From: Corallium rubrum
Lineage: Eukaryota; Cnidaria; Anthozoa; Scleralcyonacea; Coralliidae
Direction: 5' to 3'
Length of the DNA stretch: 64,000 bases
NCBI GenBank assembly: GCA_964035015.1
Contig: OZ036001.1
Coordinates: 15,536,111 to 15,600,110, forward strand
Position 1 is the stretch's first letter. Every line of letters begins with the position of its first letter. The translations under genes and the position numbers were made by a program. Of the stretch, positions 11,159 to 21,271 are shown one piece after another. The notes under the pieces were generated by a model. The model was not told the DNA's origin. It saw nothing but the letters and a program-made list of their open reading frames with translations, and did not search any database.

Positions 11159-11220
11159 CGGGCAATAATTGAGAACTTATTGCCTCAGTCTCGGTCAATA
11201 AGTTTTCAATTGTTGCCCGC
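11159..11220. repeat. Hairpin (GCGGGCAATAATTGA...)
   Basis: CGGGCAATAATTGAGAACTT pairs with AAGTTTTCAATTGTTGCCCG around a 13-nt centre. Likely the core of a palindromic element. Confidence 0.75.
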
Positions 11221-11490
11221 TAGAACTTCGAACTCTTCACGGCATCCTATAAACAAAAGCTTGTTTGGTACGAAAAAAAAGAATATTTATAGGTCTTCAA
11301 AACATGTTTGAAAATTAACTGGAGAAATGTATTGCTGTTCTTTTGTTCTGAGACTTATATTTGTTTGGTTGAAGTGAAATTACGGAGCCAGGCGGAATGT
11401 TTTGGCAAGTCTTTATAAGCGTTTGTCTTTTGTGTACTTTCCCTTGATAAACGTCGAAATTATTCAGCGAAACTCAAGCTATATAACAAA

Positions 11491-11629
11491 ACACTTAATG
11501 TTGCTGCTCCCTCGGAAACAGTTAGTTTTGTTTTCCGTCGAGTCTCGATGTTTCCCCGACTTTGTCTCGGGAAATATCAATACTCTCGGGAAAACAAAAC
11601 TGTTTCCCTTGGGAGCAGACATTAAGTGT
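11491..11629. repeat. 139-bp palindromic element
   Basis: ACACTTAATG and GCTCCC...GGAAACAG at the left are mirrored by CTGTTTCCCTTGGGAGCAGA and CATTAAGTGT at the right. Probable MITE. Confidence 0.8.
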
Positions 11630-11697
11630 ATATTAAACTACAGTATATAGTACGTAAGTCATGAGTGGTTTACCATAAGAAAGATTAATATGAATAA

Positions 11698-12655
11698 GTT
11701 TTGAGTGGAAAATATTTCTTTGCTAAGCTTTCGGCCTGTTGACTCTGATCAGGCCTTCATCAGAGCAATGACAAAGTATCAAATCGTCTGTGTGCAAAAC
11801 TCTCGTTCATCGAGCGCGAACAATTTGTGGCGAAGAACATCTTCAGGATGAATTAGATCACCTTAAGTTAGTTTTAACTAACAACGGTTTTCCTAAGAAG
11901 ATGATTCAGTTTCTATGACACCTTCGGTACATCCGGAGCCGAATAGCAAGAACCACCTTCAGTTTCTCTTCCGTACATCGGACCAGCATCCCACAAGATT
12001 GAGAAGGTTTTAAATCGTGCTTACTGCTGGTATAAAGGTATTTCACAGTAGTCAACAGTTACACAAATTGTTCAAGGTACTTTTCACACATAAAGATGAG
12101 GTGGATAGCTTATCTAAGCCTGGAGTGTATCGCATTCCGTGTGAGTGTGGCTTGGTATACTATCGGGGAAACGGGAAGAAATCTCTCAACTCGCCTGAAG
12201 GAGCACAAGACATGTTCCACAAAAGCCCAACATAATAAATTTGCTGTTGCCAAACACGCTTGGAAGTATGACCATCGTGTTAAGTGGGAAGAGTCATCAC
12301 TCTTAGCCAGCGACAAGCAATACTTCATGCGAAGAACGAGGGAATCTATTGAGATTGCAAAACATCACACTATTTCTCAGGAGGGACAGCCATTAAACAG
12401 CAACGTGGTGTGCCCTATTTGGGGAACATTCTTGATTTTGTTTTCTAATTAATAAAATTAACATGATACGCCATTGTATTCTTACGTGATTTAATTGATC
12501 AGTTGCTTAGTTTATAAATGACGTGAGCCAAAAGCTTGTTGTCATTGCTCTGATGAAGGCCTGAGTCAACAGGCCGAAAGCTTAGCAAAGAAATATTTTT
12601 ACGTGGTGTTTCCACAAAACTTATTTATACTACATTATCGCCATGAAAACTTTCA
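11698..12655 (+). mobile_element. PLE fossil with GIY-YIG remnant
   Basis: The left end (11698-11765) is an inverted copy of the terminal motif, including the hammerhead-like core. The right end (12495-12655) ends CGCCATGAAAACTTTCAAAG as in the satellite-bearing element at 3.3 kb. Between them, in two frames around 12096-12452, are pieces of a GIY-YIG endonuclease (VYRIPCECG-type start, IGETGRNLSTRLKEH). RT is missing, so the copy is a degraded PLE. Just before the terminal motif stands a single TTGATCAGTTGCTTAG (12495-12510), one unit of the satellite at 133-3180. Confidence 0.8.
12545..12588 (+). ncRNA. Hammerhead-like motif, PLE copy
   Basis: TTGCT, CTGATGA, a GGCC...GGCC stem, GAAA, then AGCAA, in the same geometry as 3220-3263. 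Stem II is perfect here (GGCC/GGCC). An inverted copy lies at about 11716-11765. Confidence 0.4.
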
Positions 12656-12890
12656 AAGAAATAATAAGAAAGTTTGGTATAAAAGAACGTATTATAAGAC
12701 ACCAGTCGGCAGCCAAAAGCAAAGAATACAACTTGCAACTTAAATATTCGTAATTACTGCACGCAAAAACATCCAACAAATATACAGCTATATTTATAAG
12801 TAACAAGACGCCCGCTAGGCGTAAACTTGGGCTACTTAAAATATATACAACATAACAAAGAAGACTAATAAGAACTATGAACAATAAAAA
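12656..12890. other. Unassigned spacer
   Basis: No feature recognised between the PLE end and the 33-bp minisatellite. AAGACGCCCGCTAGGCG near 12808 resembles AAGACGCCTGCTTAGGCG near 6099. Confidence 0.4.
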
Positions 12891-13575
12891 CGCTGGTGTA
12901 GCAAAACATTGAGATGGTGGCCATACTGGTGTAGCAAAACAATGAAATGGTGGTCATACTGGTATACCAAAACAATGAAATGGTGGCCATACTGGGGTAC
13001 CATAACATTGAAATGGTGGCCATACTAGTGTAGCAAAACATTGAAATGGCAGCCATACTGGTGTACCAAAACAATGAAATGGTGGCCATACTGGTGTACC
13101 AAAACATTGAAATGTTAGCCATACTGGTGTACCAAAACATTGAAATGGTGGCCATATGGGTGCACAAAACAATGAAATGGTGGCCATACTGGCGTACCAA
13201 AACACTGAAATGGTGGCCATACTGGTGTGCCAAAACATTGAAATGGTGGCCATACTGGTGTGCCAAAACAATGAAATGGTGGCCATATTGGTCTGCCAAA
13301 ACATTGAAATGGTGGCCTTACTGGTGTACCAAAACATTGAAATGGTGGCCATACTGGTGTGCCAAAACATTGAAATGGTGGCCATACTGGTGTGCCAAAA
13401 CACTGAAATGGTTATGGTGGCCATACCTGGTGTGCCAAAACATTGAAATGGTGGCCATACTGGTGTGCCAAAACATTGAAATGGTGGTCATACTTGTGTG
13501 CCAAAACATTGAAATGGTGGTCATACTGGTGTACCAAAACATTGAAATGGTGGCCGTAATGGTGTACCCAAACAA
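12891..13575. repeat. 33-bp minisatellite, about 20 copies
   Basis: The unit is about CATTGAAATGGTGGCCATAC then TGGTGTGCCAAAA. Because 33 is divisible by three, open readings of 100-200 codons persist in several frames on both strands. There is no sign that they are genes. Confidence 0.9.
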
Positions 13576-14026
13576 TAATACACACTTGATGAAAGTAATG
13601 TATAAACTGTTTAATAACATCGACTTTTATTTGCAAGACATCACTTCAGTACAATAATGAACAATATAAGCAAAAATAAAGCAAACCACATACAGCATTC
13701 AGACACAAGTCAGTTCAGTTAAATGTCAACCTCGATGAAGATGTAAAACACAGCATGTTTACCTTTCACTTGCAAGTTGGCTTTATCAACTTTCTTTGTT
13801 CTTTGATTTACAGCACTTGAGCATTTTCAGGACAATTTAAAGTACTACACATTTTCAGCGTACGGTTATCGAGATCACCGATCAACCCAGGTCTACTATA
13901 GTCTATTGTAAGCATTGTGAGCGTGTTTATCATTAAAACACAAATTCACTTCGAACAACACAACCAAAGGCCGTCAGGAGAAAAAAAACGCATGACTCCT
14001 GCACGCTCCTGCGCCATGATCCACCG
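13576..14026. other. No recognised feature
   Basis: The GTGAGCGTGTTTAT segment at 13918 recurs at 14638, so part of this stretch is duplicated locally. Nothing coding is seen. Confidence 0.45.
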
Positions 14027-14165
14027 TGTGGTTTCGCAAAGCCTATCGGGATGATGCAATAATTGCAATTTGTCGAAACGAAAAAATAAATAAAATAAAA
14101 GAGCCGAAACCTAGACTCGGCTACCACAGTAGCCCGAGTAATTACATGCTTATAGGTTCTAAGCA
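14027..14165. repeat. Dispersed repeat C, copy 2 (uninterrupted)
   Basis: GGTTTCGCAAAGCCTATCGG, then GATGATGCAATAATTGCAAT, AGCCGAAACCTAGACTCGGC and CCCGAGTAATTACATG. It provides the empty site for the hAT-like insertion at 14774. Confidence 0.75.
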
Positions 14166-14765
14166 CTTACAACATATAAATATAAATCCTAATGATCAAT
14201 AAAGCTACTGTCCACTACTGGTCTGAGATCTCAAACTCGAAGTCGAAGACAGCAACAGTCGGTAAAAACACAAATGGTACATAGAACATACATGTGTATA
14301 CATGTGTATACAACGCATCCTACTCAGGATAAACAAATAGAAAATTCGTTTTAATAGTAATAAAGCACATATTTATTAAACTAAATAATAATGAAAAAAA
14401 TGAAAAGATACTGTCAATGTCAACAACCTGTTTCCACCAAGATATTTATAGAAAGGCCAGTATAAAGACCCAGAATGTTAGCGTTTTGATCCTCAACTCT
14501 GTACCGGTAGAGACTTGCTAGCCACTCGAAAACATAAACTGTATGTCTGTAAAATCGTTCTCAGTTGTGGACCCAAATTAATAATGTCCCATACGTTGCC
14601 ACTTAAACTGATCTCAAACACTTCCAAAAAAGCAGTTGTGAGCGTGTTTATGATTAAGATACTTGCCAGCCACATTCCTTATCAACCTTATCACAAATTT
14701 AGTATATTTCTTTGGATAGTTTGACAAACGCTCGAGCAATAGCGACCACAGAAGATGGCGGTGGT
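14166..14765. other. No recognised gene
   Basis: AT-rich; it includes the second copy of the GTGAGCGTGTTTAT segment. Short opposing open readings at 14493-14724 look like chance. Confidence 0.45.
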
Positions 14766-14773
14766 TTCGCAAA

Positions 14774-15207
14774 CAGTGTTGCCAAGTCAAGTTTCGTAAA
14801 AATCACAAAGGTCTGAAAATATCCCAAGATTCCCTATTTTTTACCAAAAAATCCCAAGATTCACCAATCTCGTCGCCAGAGCCAAATTGCCCCGGACAGT
14901 TTCATTTCTTGACTAGTTCCCAGGTCTCTATCGACGTGAGCCCACTGTATCAGTGATACTTCATTTGGATAAAGTACTTCATCTTGCCTAAATCAAACGA
15001 ATACATAAAGAACGTACGGGCTATGATCTAATGATCAAGTAAATTAAAAAAATAATAATTAACATTCAAATCAGCTTTTTAAAACCGAAACTGTTTGCTC
15101 TGGAAAAATCCCAAGAAAAATCCCAAGGTTGAATCCCTGAGAAAAAATCCCAACTCCTTCAAAAAATCCCAAGATCTTGGGATAAAATCCCAAGGTTGGC
15201 AACACTG
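14774..15207. mobile_element. hAT-like MITE, 434 bp
   Basis: The ends are CAGTGTTGCCAA and TTGGCAACACTG. It is flanked by TTCGCAAA (14766-14773) and TCCGCAAA (15208-15215), a 7-of-8 match, and interrupts repeat C exactly where copy 2 at 14035 is continuous. The interior repeats AAAATCCCAAGATT-type motifs near both ends. No transposase. Confidence 0.85.
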
Positions 15208-15315
15208 TCCGCAAAGCCTACCGGGATGATGCAATAATTACAATCTGTCGACCCGAAAAAAACCCAGGAATGACACCGAAACCTGGACTCGGCTACCACA
15301 GTAGCCCGAGTAATA
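15208..15315. repeat. Dispersed repeat C, copy 3 (right part)
   Basis: CCGCAAAGCCTACCGGGATG through CCCGAGTAATAACATG; the left part lies before the hAT-like MITE at 14774. Confidence 0.7.
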
Positions 15316-15376
15316 ACATGACTTGAGGGAAATTAGCGGTTAAATTCGCTAATTTCCCGAAAAGTCATGTTATTAG
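15311..15376. repeat. Hairpin GTAATAACATGACTT
   Basis: The arms include AACATGACTT and GGGAAATTAGCG, with inverses CGCTAATTTCCC and AAGTCATGTT. It overlaps the end of repeat C. Confidence 0.7.
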
Positions 15377-15439
15377 TTTGTAATATAATGATCGCCGAGT
15401 AAAACTTTGAGAATCTTACCGACAGGAAATTTACACGGT

Positions 15440-15665
15440 TGATCAGAGAAGTTGCATTTTCCCGTGTCTCATTTTCCCGTGCATGTTGATGAGGAAAATA
15501 TATGCAAGCGGGAAATTTAGAAGAAGACAAAGGATTTCTTTGTCTTCTAATTTTCCCTCATCAACATGCACGGGAAAATTAGAAGGATTTCCTTGTCTTC
15601 TAATTTTCCCTCATCAACATGCACGGCAAAATTAGAAGACAAAGGATAAATTTCCCTCTTGCATG
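15440..15665. repeat. Tandem and inverted TTTTCCCGTGCATGTTGATG cluster
   Basis: One TTTTCCCGTGCATGTTGATG is followed by two inverted copies (CATCAACATGCACGG) separated by a duplicated TTGTCTTCTAATTTTCCCT segment. Confidence 0.75.
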
Positions 15666-15736
15666 AGCGATGAAGGAAATACGATCGAGGTTTACATTCC
15701 CTCGGAGAACAAAATAATCCGACACGATCATGGTAT

Positions 15737-15738
<2 letters not shown>

Positions 15739-15806
<68 letters not shown>
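15739..15806. repeat. (TA)n microsatellite
   Basis: About 33 TA units directly abut repeat D. Confidence 0.95.
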
Positions 15807-15810
<4 letters not shown>

Positions 15811-16060
15811 ATTGAGTCGGTTTTCTTTGATGTACCGCGGTGTATATACAGGTTATATCCCGTGCATAAATAATTGGATAAAACTTGTCGACAAAACTCG
15901 AAAAATCTTGATCGAAACTCTTCGAAATTGACGAAACCTTGTTCGAAAACCTCCTCAATCGTGATATATGTCGGTTATATACCTCGGGACCTTCGGCCCC
16001 TCGGGTCAATATATGACTTATATCCCGCGTTCTCGGTATATAACCTATACATATATATTA
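15807..16060. repeat. Dispersed repeat D, copy 1
   Basis: It runs from ATATCACGATTGAGTCGG to CTCGGTATATAACCTATACA and is nearly identical to 27509-27775. It contains CTCAATCGTGATAT, the inverse of its own start, plus GACCTTCGGCCCCTCGGGTC. Both copies are embedded in TA-rich DNA. Confidence 0.8.
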
Positions 16061-16227
16061 TATATATTTATATATATATATATATATTATGGGCCAGTGA
16101 ACTCGGGTGAAGAATAATGATATTAGAAGTGTTACTCCGAGTGACGAACCATAGGTCCATACCTTTCCGGTCCATCTTGACCGTCCAGTGTGATGGTTTT
16201 GGGAACTTGATCATGAGGAAATGAGTT

Positions 16228-16403
16228 TTAAGGTGGATTTCCATTCAGGGCTTTTTGTCGCGCGATCGACGATTTTCGATCGCTTTCTTTTGAATTGTGG
16301 GCTCTCGACTGGATCCGTTCCACCCGAGGGCTTATGAGACAAAGAAAGCGATCGCAAAAAGTCGCTCGCTCGACAAAAAAAGTTGAATGGAAATCCGCCT
16401 TAA
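16228..16403. mobile_element. 176-bp palindromic MITE bounded by TTAA
   Basis: It starts TTAAGGTGGATTTCCATTCA and ends TGAATGGAAATCCGCCTTAA. A TTAA target is used by piggyBac and Kolobok elements; no transposase is available to decide. Confidence 0.8.
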
Positions 16404-17181
16404 GGAGAGATGGTCGTGAAACTTATCAAATAGACTGATCCAGAGTATCCAACCATTCCGATCTCCTCGGGTATTTATCCGATTTTGCTTCAAATCCCGA
16501 ATCCCGACGCGACCTCGATCGCGATACCGAAGAAAAATCCCGATTTTGATAGATCTGATTTTCAATCGGGATTTTTCGTATTCCGATAGAGGTCTGTTTC
16601 CATATACCTGAGAAAGTACTTGTTTGGGGGCTGTACTCCATAGTGTTGGCTGACGGAAATTCAAAATAACTTTGACAAAGTTTTAAAATATTTAATTTTA
16701 AACCTAATTCGTCCACGTTGATTCATACGAACATGATAAATTTAATTTGAGTAGGTAGCTAATATGGAATTTCTCGTACCTCATCCGCAGATGTTTTTAA
16801 TTTATTTGCACCCCCCTATGAAAGAAAGAAGCTGGAAATAATTGCCTGTGGAGGAGGTAGCTCAGTAAATATGTAAATATGTCAGTTTTCATTTTTCATG
16901 GAAAAAAGGCGTAAAATGACAATCAATTTACCATGCCTTTTTGACAGAAATATTCGCCTGAGAGTGCTGGAAGTGGTGCTTCAGGGCATCCAAGGGGCAT
17001 GCCCCCAAACCCCTCTAGATAGATCCTGATCTGGGAAGGTGAATAGCTTCGACACTACTAATAAGAAAAGTCGGTCCCAGAACGAACCCCCCCCCCCCCC
17101 CTCCCCCCCAAAATAAAAAACAAAAAACAAACAAAAAAACCCAACCCCAACAACTTGTCACTCGGAGTAACACTCAATATC

Positions 17182-17184
<3 letters not shown>
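16404..17184. other. Unassigned, with C-rich tract
   Basis: Short minus-strand open readings at 16426-16716 have no recognisable domain. A C-rich tract lies at about 17088-17108, followed by A-rich sequence. Confidence 0.45.

Positions 17185-17249
<65 letters not shown>
17185..17249. repeat. (TA)n microsatellite
   Basis: About 32 TA units. Confidence 0.95.
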
Positions 17250-17251
<2 letters not shown>

Positions 17252-17505
17252 ATATTACACGGTGGTGCGAAAATATGGATTTTATCTTAGAGTGGTGAAA
17301 ACAATATTTTCCGAATGAGCGTAGCGAATCAGTAAAATATCGTTTTTACCACGAGAAGATAAAATTCATATCTTCAAGCCAATTTTCTTTTTATCATATA
17401 GATTCAATGCAAAAAGAGGTAAAATTATTAATGACGTCATCGATATCTGCACTGGTGAGGATATGGAAAATACGACTGCATATTTTCTAATAAAACACTC
17501 TCATG

Positions 17506-17507
<2 letters not shown>
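17250..17507. repeat. Imperfect inverted repeat between TA arrays
   Basis: It starts GGATATTACACGGTGGTGCG. GATTTTATCTTAGAGTGGTG is partly mirrored by ACCACGAGAAGATAAAATTC. Resembles a palindromic MITE. Confidence 0.5.

Positions 17508-17574
<67 letters not shown>
17508..17574. repeat. (TA)n microsatellite
   Basis: About 33 TA units. Confidence 0.95.
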
Positions 17575-17584
<10 letters not shown>

Positions 17585-17592
17585 TCGCGTGT

Positions 17593-17738
17593 AAAGCCGG
17601 TTTTCTAAACTAGGCGGATTTTTGCGCGCGGAGTGGAATTTTTCTTTGTCCATTTTCTCATTAATTCCACACGAGAAATCACAAGACAAACAAAATTTCC
17701 GCTCCACGCGCAAAATTCTGCCTCGTGGAAAACAGCCC
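17593..17738. mobile_element. Palindromic MITE, GGTTTTC...GAAAACAGCC
   Basis: GGTTTTCTAAACTAGGCGGA and GCGCGCGGAGTGGAA are mirrored by TTCCGCTCCACGCGC and GCCTCGTGGAAAACAGCC. Related to the smaller element at 47412-47555. Confidence 0.75.
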
Positions 17739-17889
17739 GTCGCCCGGGCTCGGGGATTATTAGGCTTCTTAAGCAAACTAGGACGGCAACGGCAATCTAA
17801 AGTTCAGTATCTAGCAGAAACCAGGAATCATTTACGACATCCAAAAGCTTATAGCTTTTTAAAAGGATTTTGTCGCATAGTTTGAAGTC

Positions 17890-18112
17890 CAACTCAACTA
17901 ACGGGTTTCGCCGTTTCACGAGTTAACGTTCTCCTGAAGAGTGAGAAGAGGGACGGCGTTAGGATTACTCTTAGGACTAAAAACTGTTCATCTTCTTTGT
18001 TGTGTGTGAAAAATTCTATTGTATTAAGGACGTTGTCCTTGACGTTCGCGTTGTGACGCTCCCTATTATTCCTGACGTCACCGGTGACTTGTTGCAATAT
18101 GGCCCATCAACC
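17890..18112 (-). repeat. Right half of the split inverted element
   Basis: It ends GGCCCATCAACC at 18112, inverse to 9073. Its interior (GGATTACTCTTAGGACTAAA, GGACGTTGT, GACGTTCGCGTTGTG) resembles the right half of the MITE at 20249-20800. Confidence 0.6.
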
Positions 18113-18968
18113 ACCCTAGCACCTGAGTTGTCCCGAGATTATAGTTTATACGCTCTGTAACTGATCGCGTCACGTACAGCCATTAAATCGTCTGCTAGAT
18201 ACACCAGAGTTAATCGTGCCGTTGAAGCACAAGGATTCAAGTCTTTCGCCTCGATCGAGTCTTAGGAAAGCGTAAGTATTTGTTCCGGAATTGATTCGTG
18301 ACTATAAATCGTTATATCGCTACGCTCGGGTTGAGTCCATGACTCTCTTAATATCAGCTTATATTGATTAAATCTCTTCGGTTTTTCGTAAGGGAAACCT
18401 CATAGAGATGCTAGCTTTATTCTTAAAGCCGCTGTTACACGATGCAACGATTTGTGAAACTGTATGGCAACACTATTGCGAGACAGGTTGCAAGACAGAT
18501 TGCAAGGGGTATTTAGCTCGTTCTATGAATTTATGTCGCTTTCTATTGCGAGACAGGTTTCAGAAACCGTTGCGCGAAGTTGAAGTGCATCCTACTTTGG
18601 TGAAAGGCTCTGGCGCTCTGCTGTATTCGTATTTATTTGAACTGGGTTTGAGATTGTAACCAAGCAACTGACATGCTGACGCAATGGAAACCAGTCACGA
18701 AATACATGCAGCGGAGCCTTCATTCTCCTTCAACGAAGAAATAAGGAAAAGGTGGCTCTGCTGGGAGGGTAGCCTCATGTAAACACCCCTTAACAGTTTT
18801 GCTCTTGTCTATGATACTATAGTTGACATGGAGTGAAGACAGAGAAGTGAAGCTTTAACTTCTGATATGGTCGCGATCTAATGAAACATTTAGGTGATTT
18901 ACCTATAGGTTGTCGGGCTTTGACTAATCGTCTTTGTGTTACGGTTTCTTGCCTTTTTAATTTACAGG

Positions 18969-19024
<56 letters not shown>

Positions 19025-19693
19025 CAAAAAGCAATCCGGCATATGGATAGTGTAAGTGTAATCCTGCATATATATTAAATTTTTAATAATTACCTGTCGC
19101 GTAACGCTAATGTCAACTTATACGAGATTAATTTCCTGTGCGCGTTTCCTTCTATTTACTCAGGTGTAAGTAGGTATTAAAGTAAAAATAAATTATAAGA
19201 AATATTGTTTTGTGAGATGGACTGGTGCGCGGCGGATTTTAGCGGTATGTATTTCAAATTTCCAGTGAAGAAAGACAAATAATTGTGGATTGTGAAAATA
19301 TAAATTTGATGAGTATTCATCTTAAACTTTCCGTAGTTTTAATGAGTTAACGAAAATACACACACTCCAGGAAAATTCAAAAAAAAATTAACGTTTAACT
19401 AAAAATTTTCCTGCACACCATATTTTCAATCTTGAATAGTAATCGCACAAAACCATGTACGCTTGTTTTATACGTTTTAGTTCTTATTCAGATACACGGC
19501 ATTCTTTTCAGATCTGCGTTAGCGAAAACGACAATGTCAAAGAGACCAAAACTCACTTTTAGCGAAAAAGTATTGTAATATCATAGGGCGACCGACTAAC
19601 ACGGAATAGTTCATAACAAACTAATACTGTACCAAAACTTGAAAAAAAATCTAGCGAAAACCCAAGATTTAAAAAATCAGTTTTGTGCGCCAA
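18113..19693 (+). repeat. Repeat block B, copy 1
   Basis: Similar to 46975-49556 from TTATAGTTTATACGCTCTG to AAAAAATCAGTTTTGTGCG. This copy has a (TA)n at 18970-19022 that the other lacks, and lacks the other copy's hAT-like, PLE and MITE insertions and 9-bp expansion. No gene is supportable; the reading at 18408-18659 is not conserved in the second copy. Confidence 0.75.
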
Positions 19694-19805
19694 TTTTGTG
19701 GAAAAATCCGTGGTGGTGAACTCGTTACAAACGAGGGAATTTTAAAATACATTCTTGCTAAATTTAGATTTTCATAATCAGCAACCATTTGGCTTCCTTG
19801 ACTGA

Positions 19806-20073
19806 GGCTACGTCCACACGTATACGTTTTCATAGCGTTTTCATATTGTTTCAGGTAATGAGACCATTAAATATTCAGTTGTCCTTCAGCAGCGTGAATA
19901 CGAGAAGAAGAATAATTTCAAATGAAGTCATATCACTGCTGTAGAGAAAAGTTTTCTGACTGCCCCAACCGGGAATCGAACCCAAGGTCTCTGGTTTCAC
20001 TGCTCCCCTGAGGAACGAGAACAATATAAAATTAAAAAGCGCTATGAAAACGCATACGTGTGGACGTGGCCTA
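19806..20073. mobile_element. MITE with tRNA-like insert
   Basis: The left end GGCTACGTCCACACGTATAC (then GTTTTCATAGCG) and the right end CGCTATGAAAACGCATACGT (then GTGGACGTGGCC) are inverse. The interior has GGGAATCGAACCC, whose complement GGGTTCGATTCCC fits an RNA polymerase III B box. Confidence 0.8.
19955..20030 (-). repeat. tRNA-like (SINE-type) segment
   Basis: On the minus strand GAGACCTTGGGTTCGATTCC then CGGTTGGGGCAG reads like the T-arm and acceptor side of a tRNA. A convincing A box and cloverleaf are not visible, so this is a SINE relic or coincidence rather than a tRNA gene. Confidence 0.35.
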
Positions 20074-20246
20074 AAAATTTGAGATATATAACTCTAAAAT
20101 TTGGTGCACAATGCCGGGCAATTTCCCAAAACAATCATCATCTAATGTATAACCTTAATTAGGTTGATTTTCTCGATTAAGTGCCGCCCCCCACTAAGCA
20201 CCGCATATGTGAGGAAAAATCTTATAGAGCGCCGCCCTCGAATCAT

Positions 20247-20802
20247 TAGGGACCTTTAGCAAAGCTAGACAACGAGAACGTCGAACTGATCAGTGACGAC
20301 GTCCTTCATACAAAGTAAAATCAAAAAAATGAATTCATGCATTGTCCTCGTTGTACATGTTACATGAAAGTTGTTGGGTGAGTTTGACGTTAACCATTAT
20401 TAAACATCACTTTTCAAAGATTCCAAACAAACCTAGAACGAAGCGAACAATCTGAAATACGACGTTTAAAAGAAATCATGCATCACTGCACGCGATCGAC
20501 ACTGAAATTTCATGGGCTTGATGTATATGTTTCGACTTACAAAAAGCTTTCGCGAGCCTCTAAAAAATGTTGTCCGCTATATACGTTAATGTAAAATTCA
20601 CCCAACAGCTTTCACTGTTCAGTGTGTTAAGGTACGTCTCCTGACTACGTGAAGATGCATCAGTTGCACAACGAGGACGGTGCAGGGATTACTCTTAATT
20701 GGGACTTCAAACTGTTCATTGTTTTTGTTTTAGATGTAAATTTCTTTTGTACGAAGGACGTTGTTATCACGACGTTCCCGTTGTGTTTGCTAAAGGTCCC
20801 TA
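20247..20802. mobile_element. MITE with TA duplication, about 552 bp
   Basis: TA then GGGACCTTTAGCAAA at the left; TTTGCTAAAGGTCCC then TA at the right. A TA duplication is typical of Tc1/mariner-type elements. AACGTCG/CGACGTT follow inside. Confidence 0.8.
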
Positions 20803-20970
20803 GTGTGACCAGACGTGGTGGTAGGCCGAGTCTAGGTTTCGCCTCGGTTTCTCTGTTTGTATTTCTCTCGGTATCACAAAATGGCATTTTTGCACATTTT
20901 ACTTCCGGTGTACGGTCAACTGATCAGGCTTAACCAATCATGATACGTGCTCACTTGCATCACAGCTAGC

Positions 20971-21271
20971 ATCATAGTCAATCGAGATACGGTCTGGAAA
21001 CTCGGCAAACTTCAAAGTACCTATAATGAGCTGGGATTTTATGTTGAACCGTACCTTACACCGTGCACATCCTTTGTTTTAGGTTTATTAATATTTAAAT
21101 AGCACGGTTGAGTGATTGAACTGAAACGTTGCTATTGGATAATTCGTTCATTATACTAAAATACAATGTGTTCAGTGACCGTGCACCGTGCACAAAAATG
21201 CATAAAGGCGAACAAAAAGATAGACCGAAGACTTTATCTGAGTTTCCAGACCATATCTCGATTGACTATGA
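20971..21271. mobile_element. Short element with about 35-bp inverted ends
   Basis: CATAGTCAATCGAGATACGG then TCTGGAAACTC at the left; GAGTTTCCAGACCATATCTC then GATTGACTATG at the right. It abuts the Gypsy fossil's integrase remnant. Confidence 0.75.

Noticed and set aside
18408-18659. A small gene in block B (83-residue reading)
   Set aside because: The equivalent reading in the second copy (47633-47905) differs in frame and content; repeats of TTGCGAGACAGGTTTCA explain the similarity.
19955-20030. A functional tRNA gene
   Set aside because: Only the B-box half is convincing; no anticodon arm or acceptor pairing could be built.
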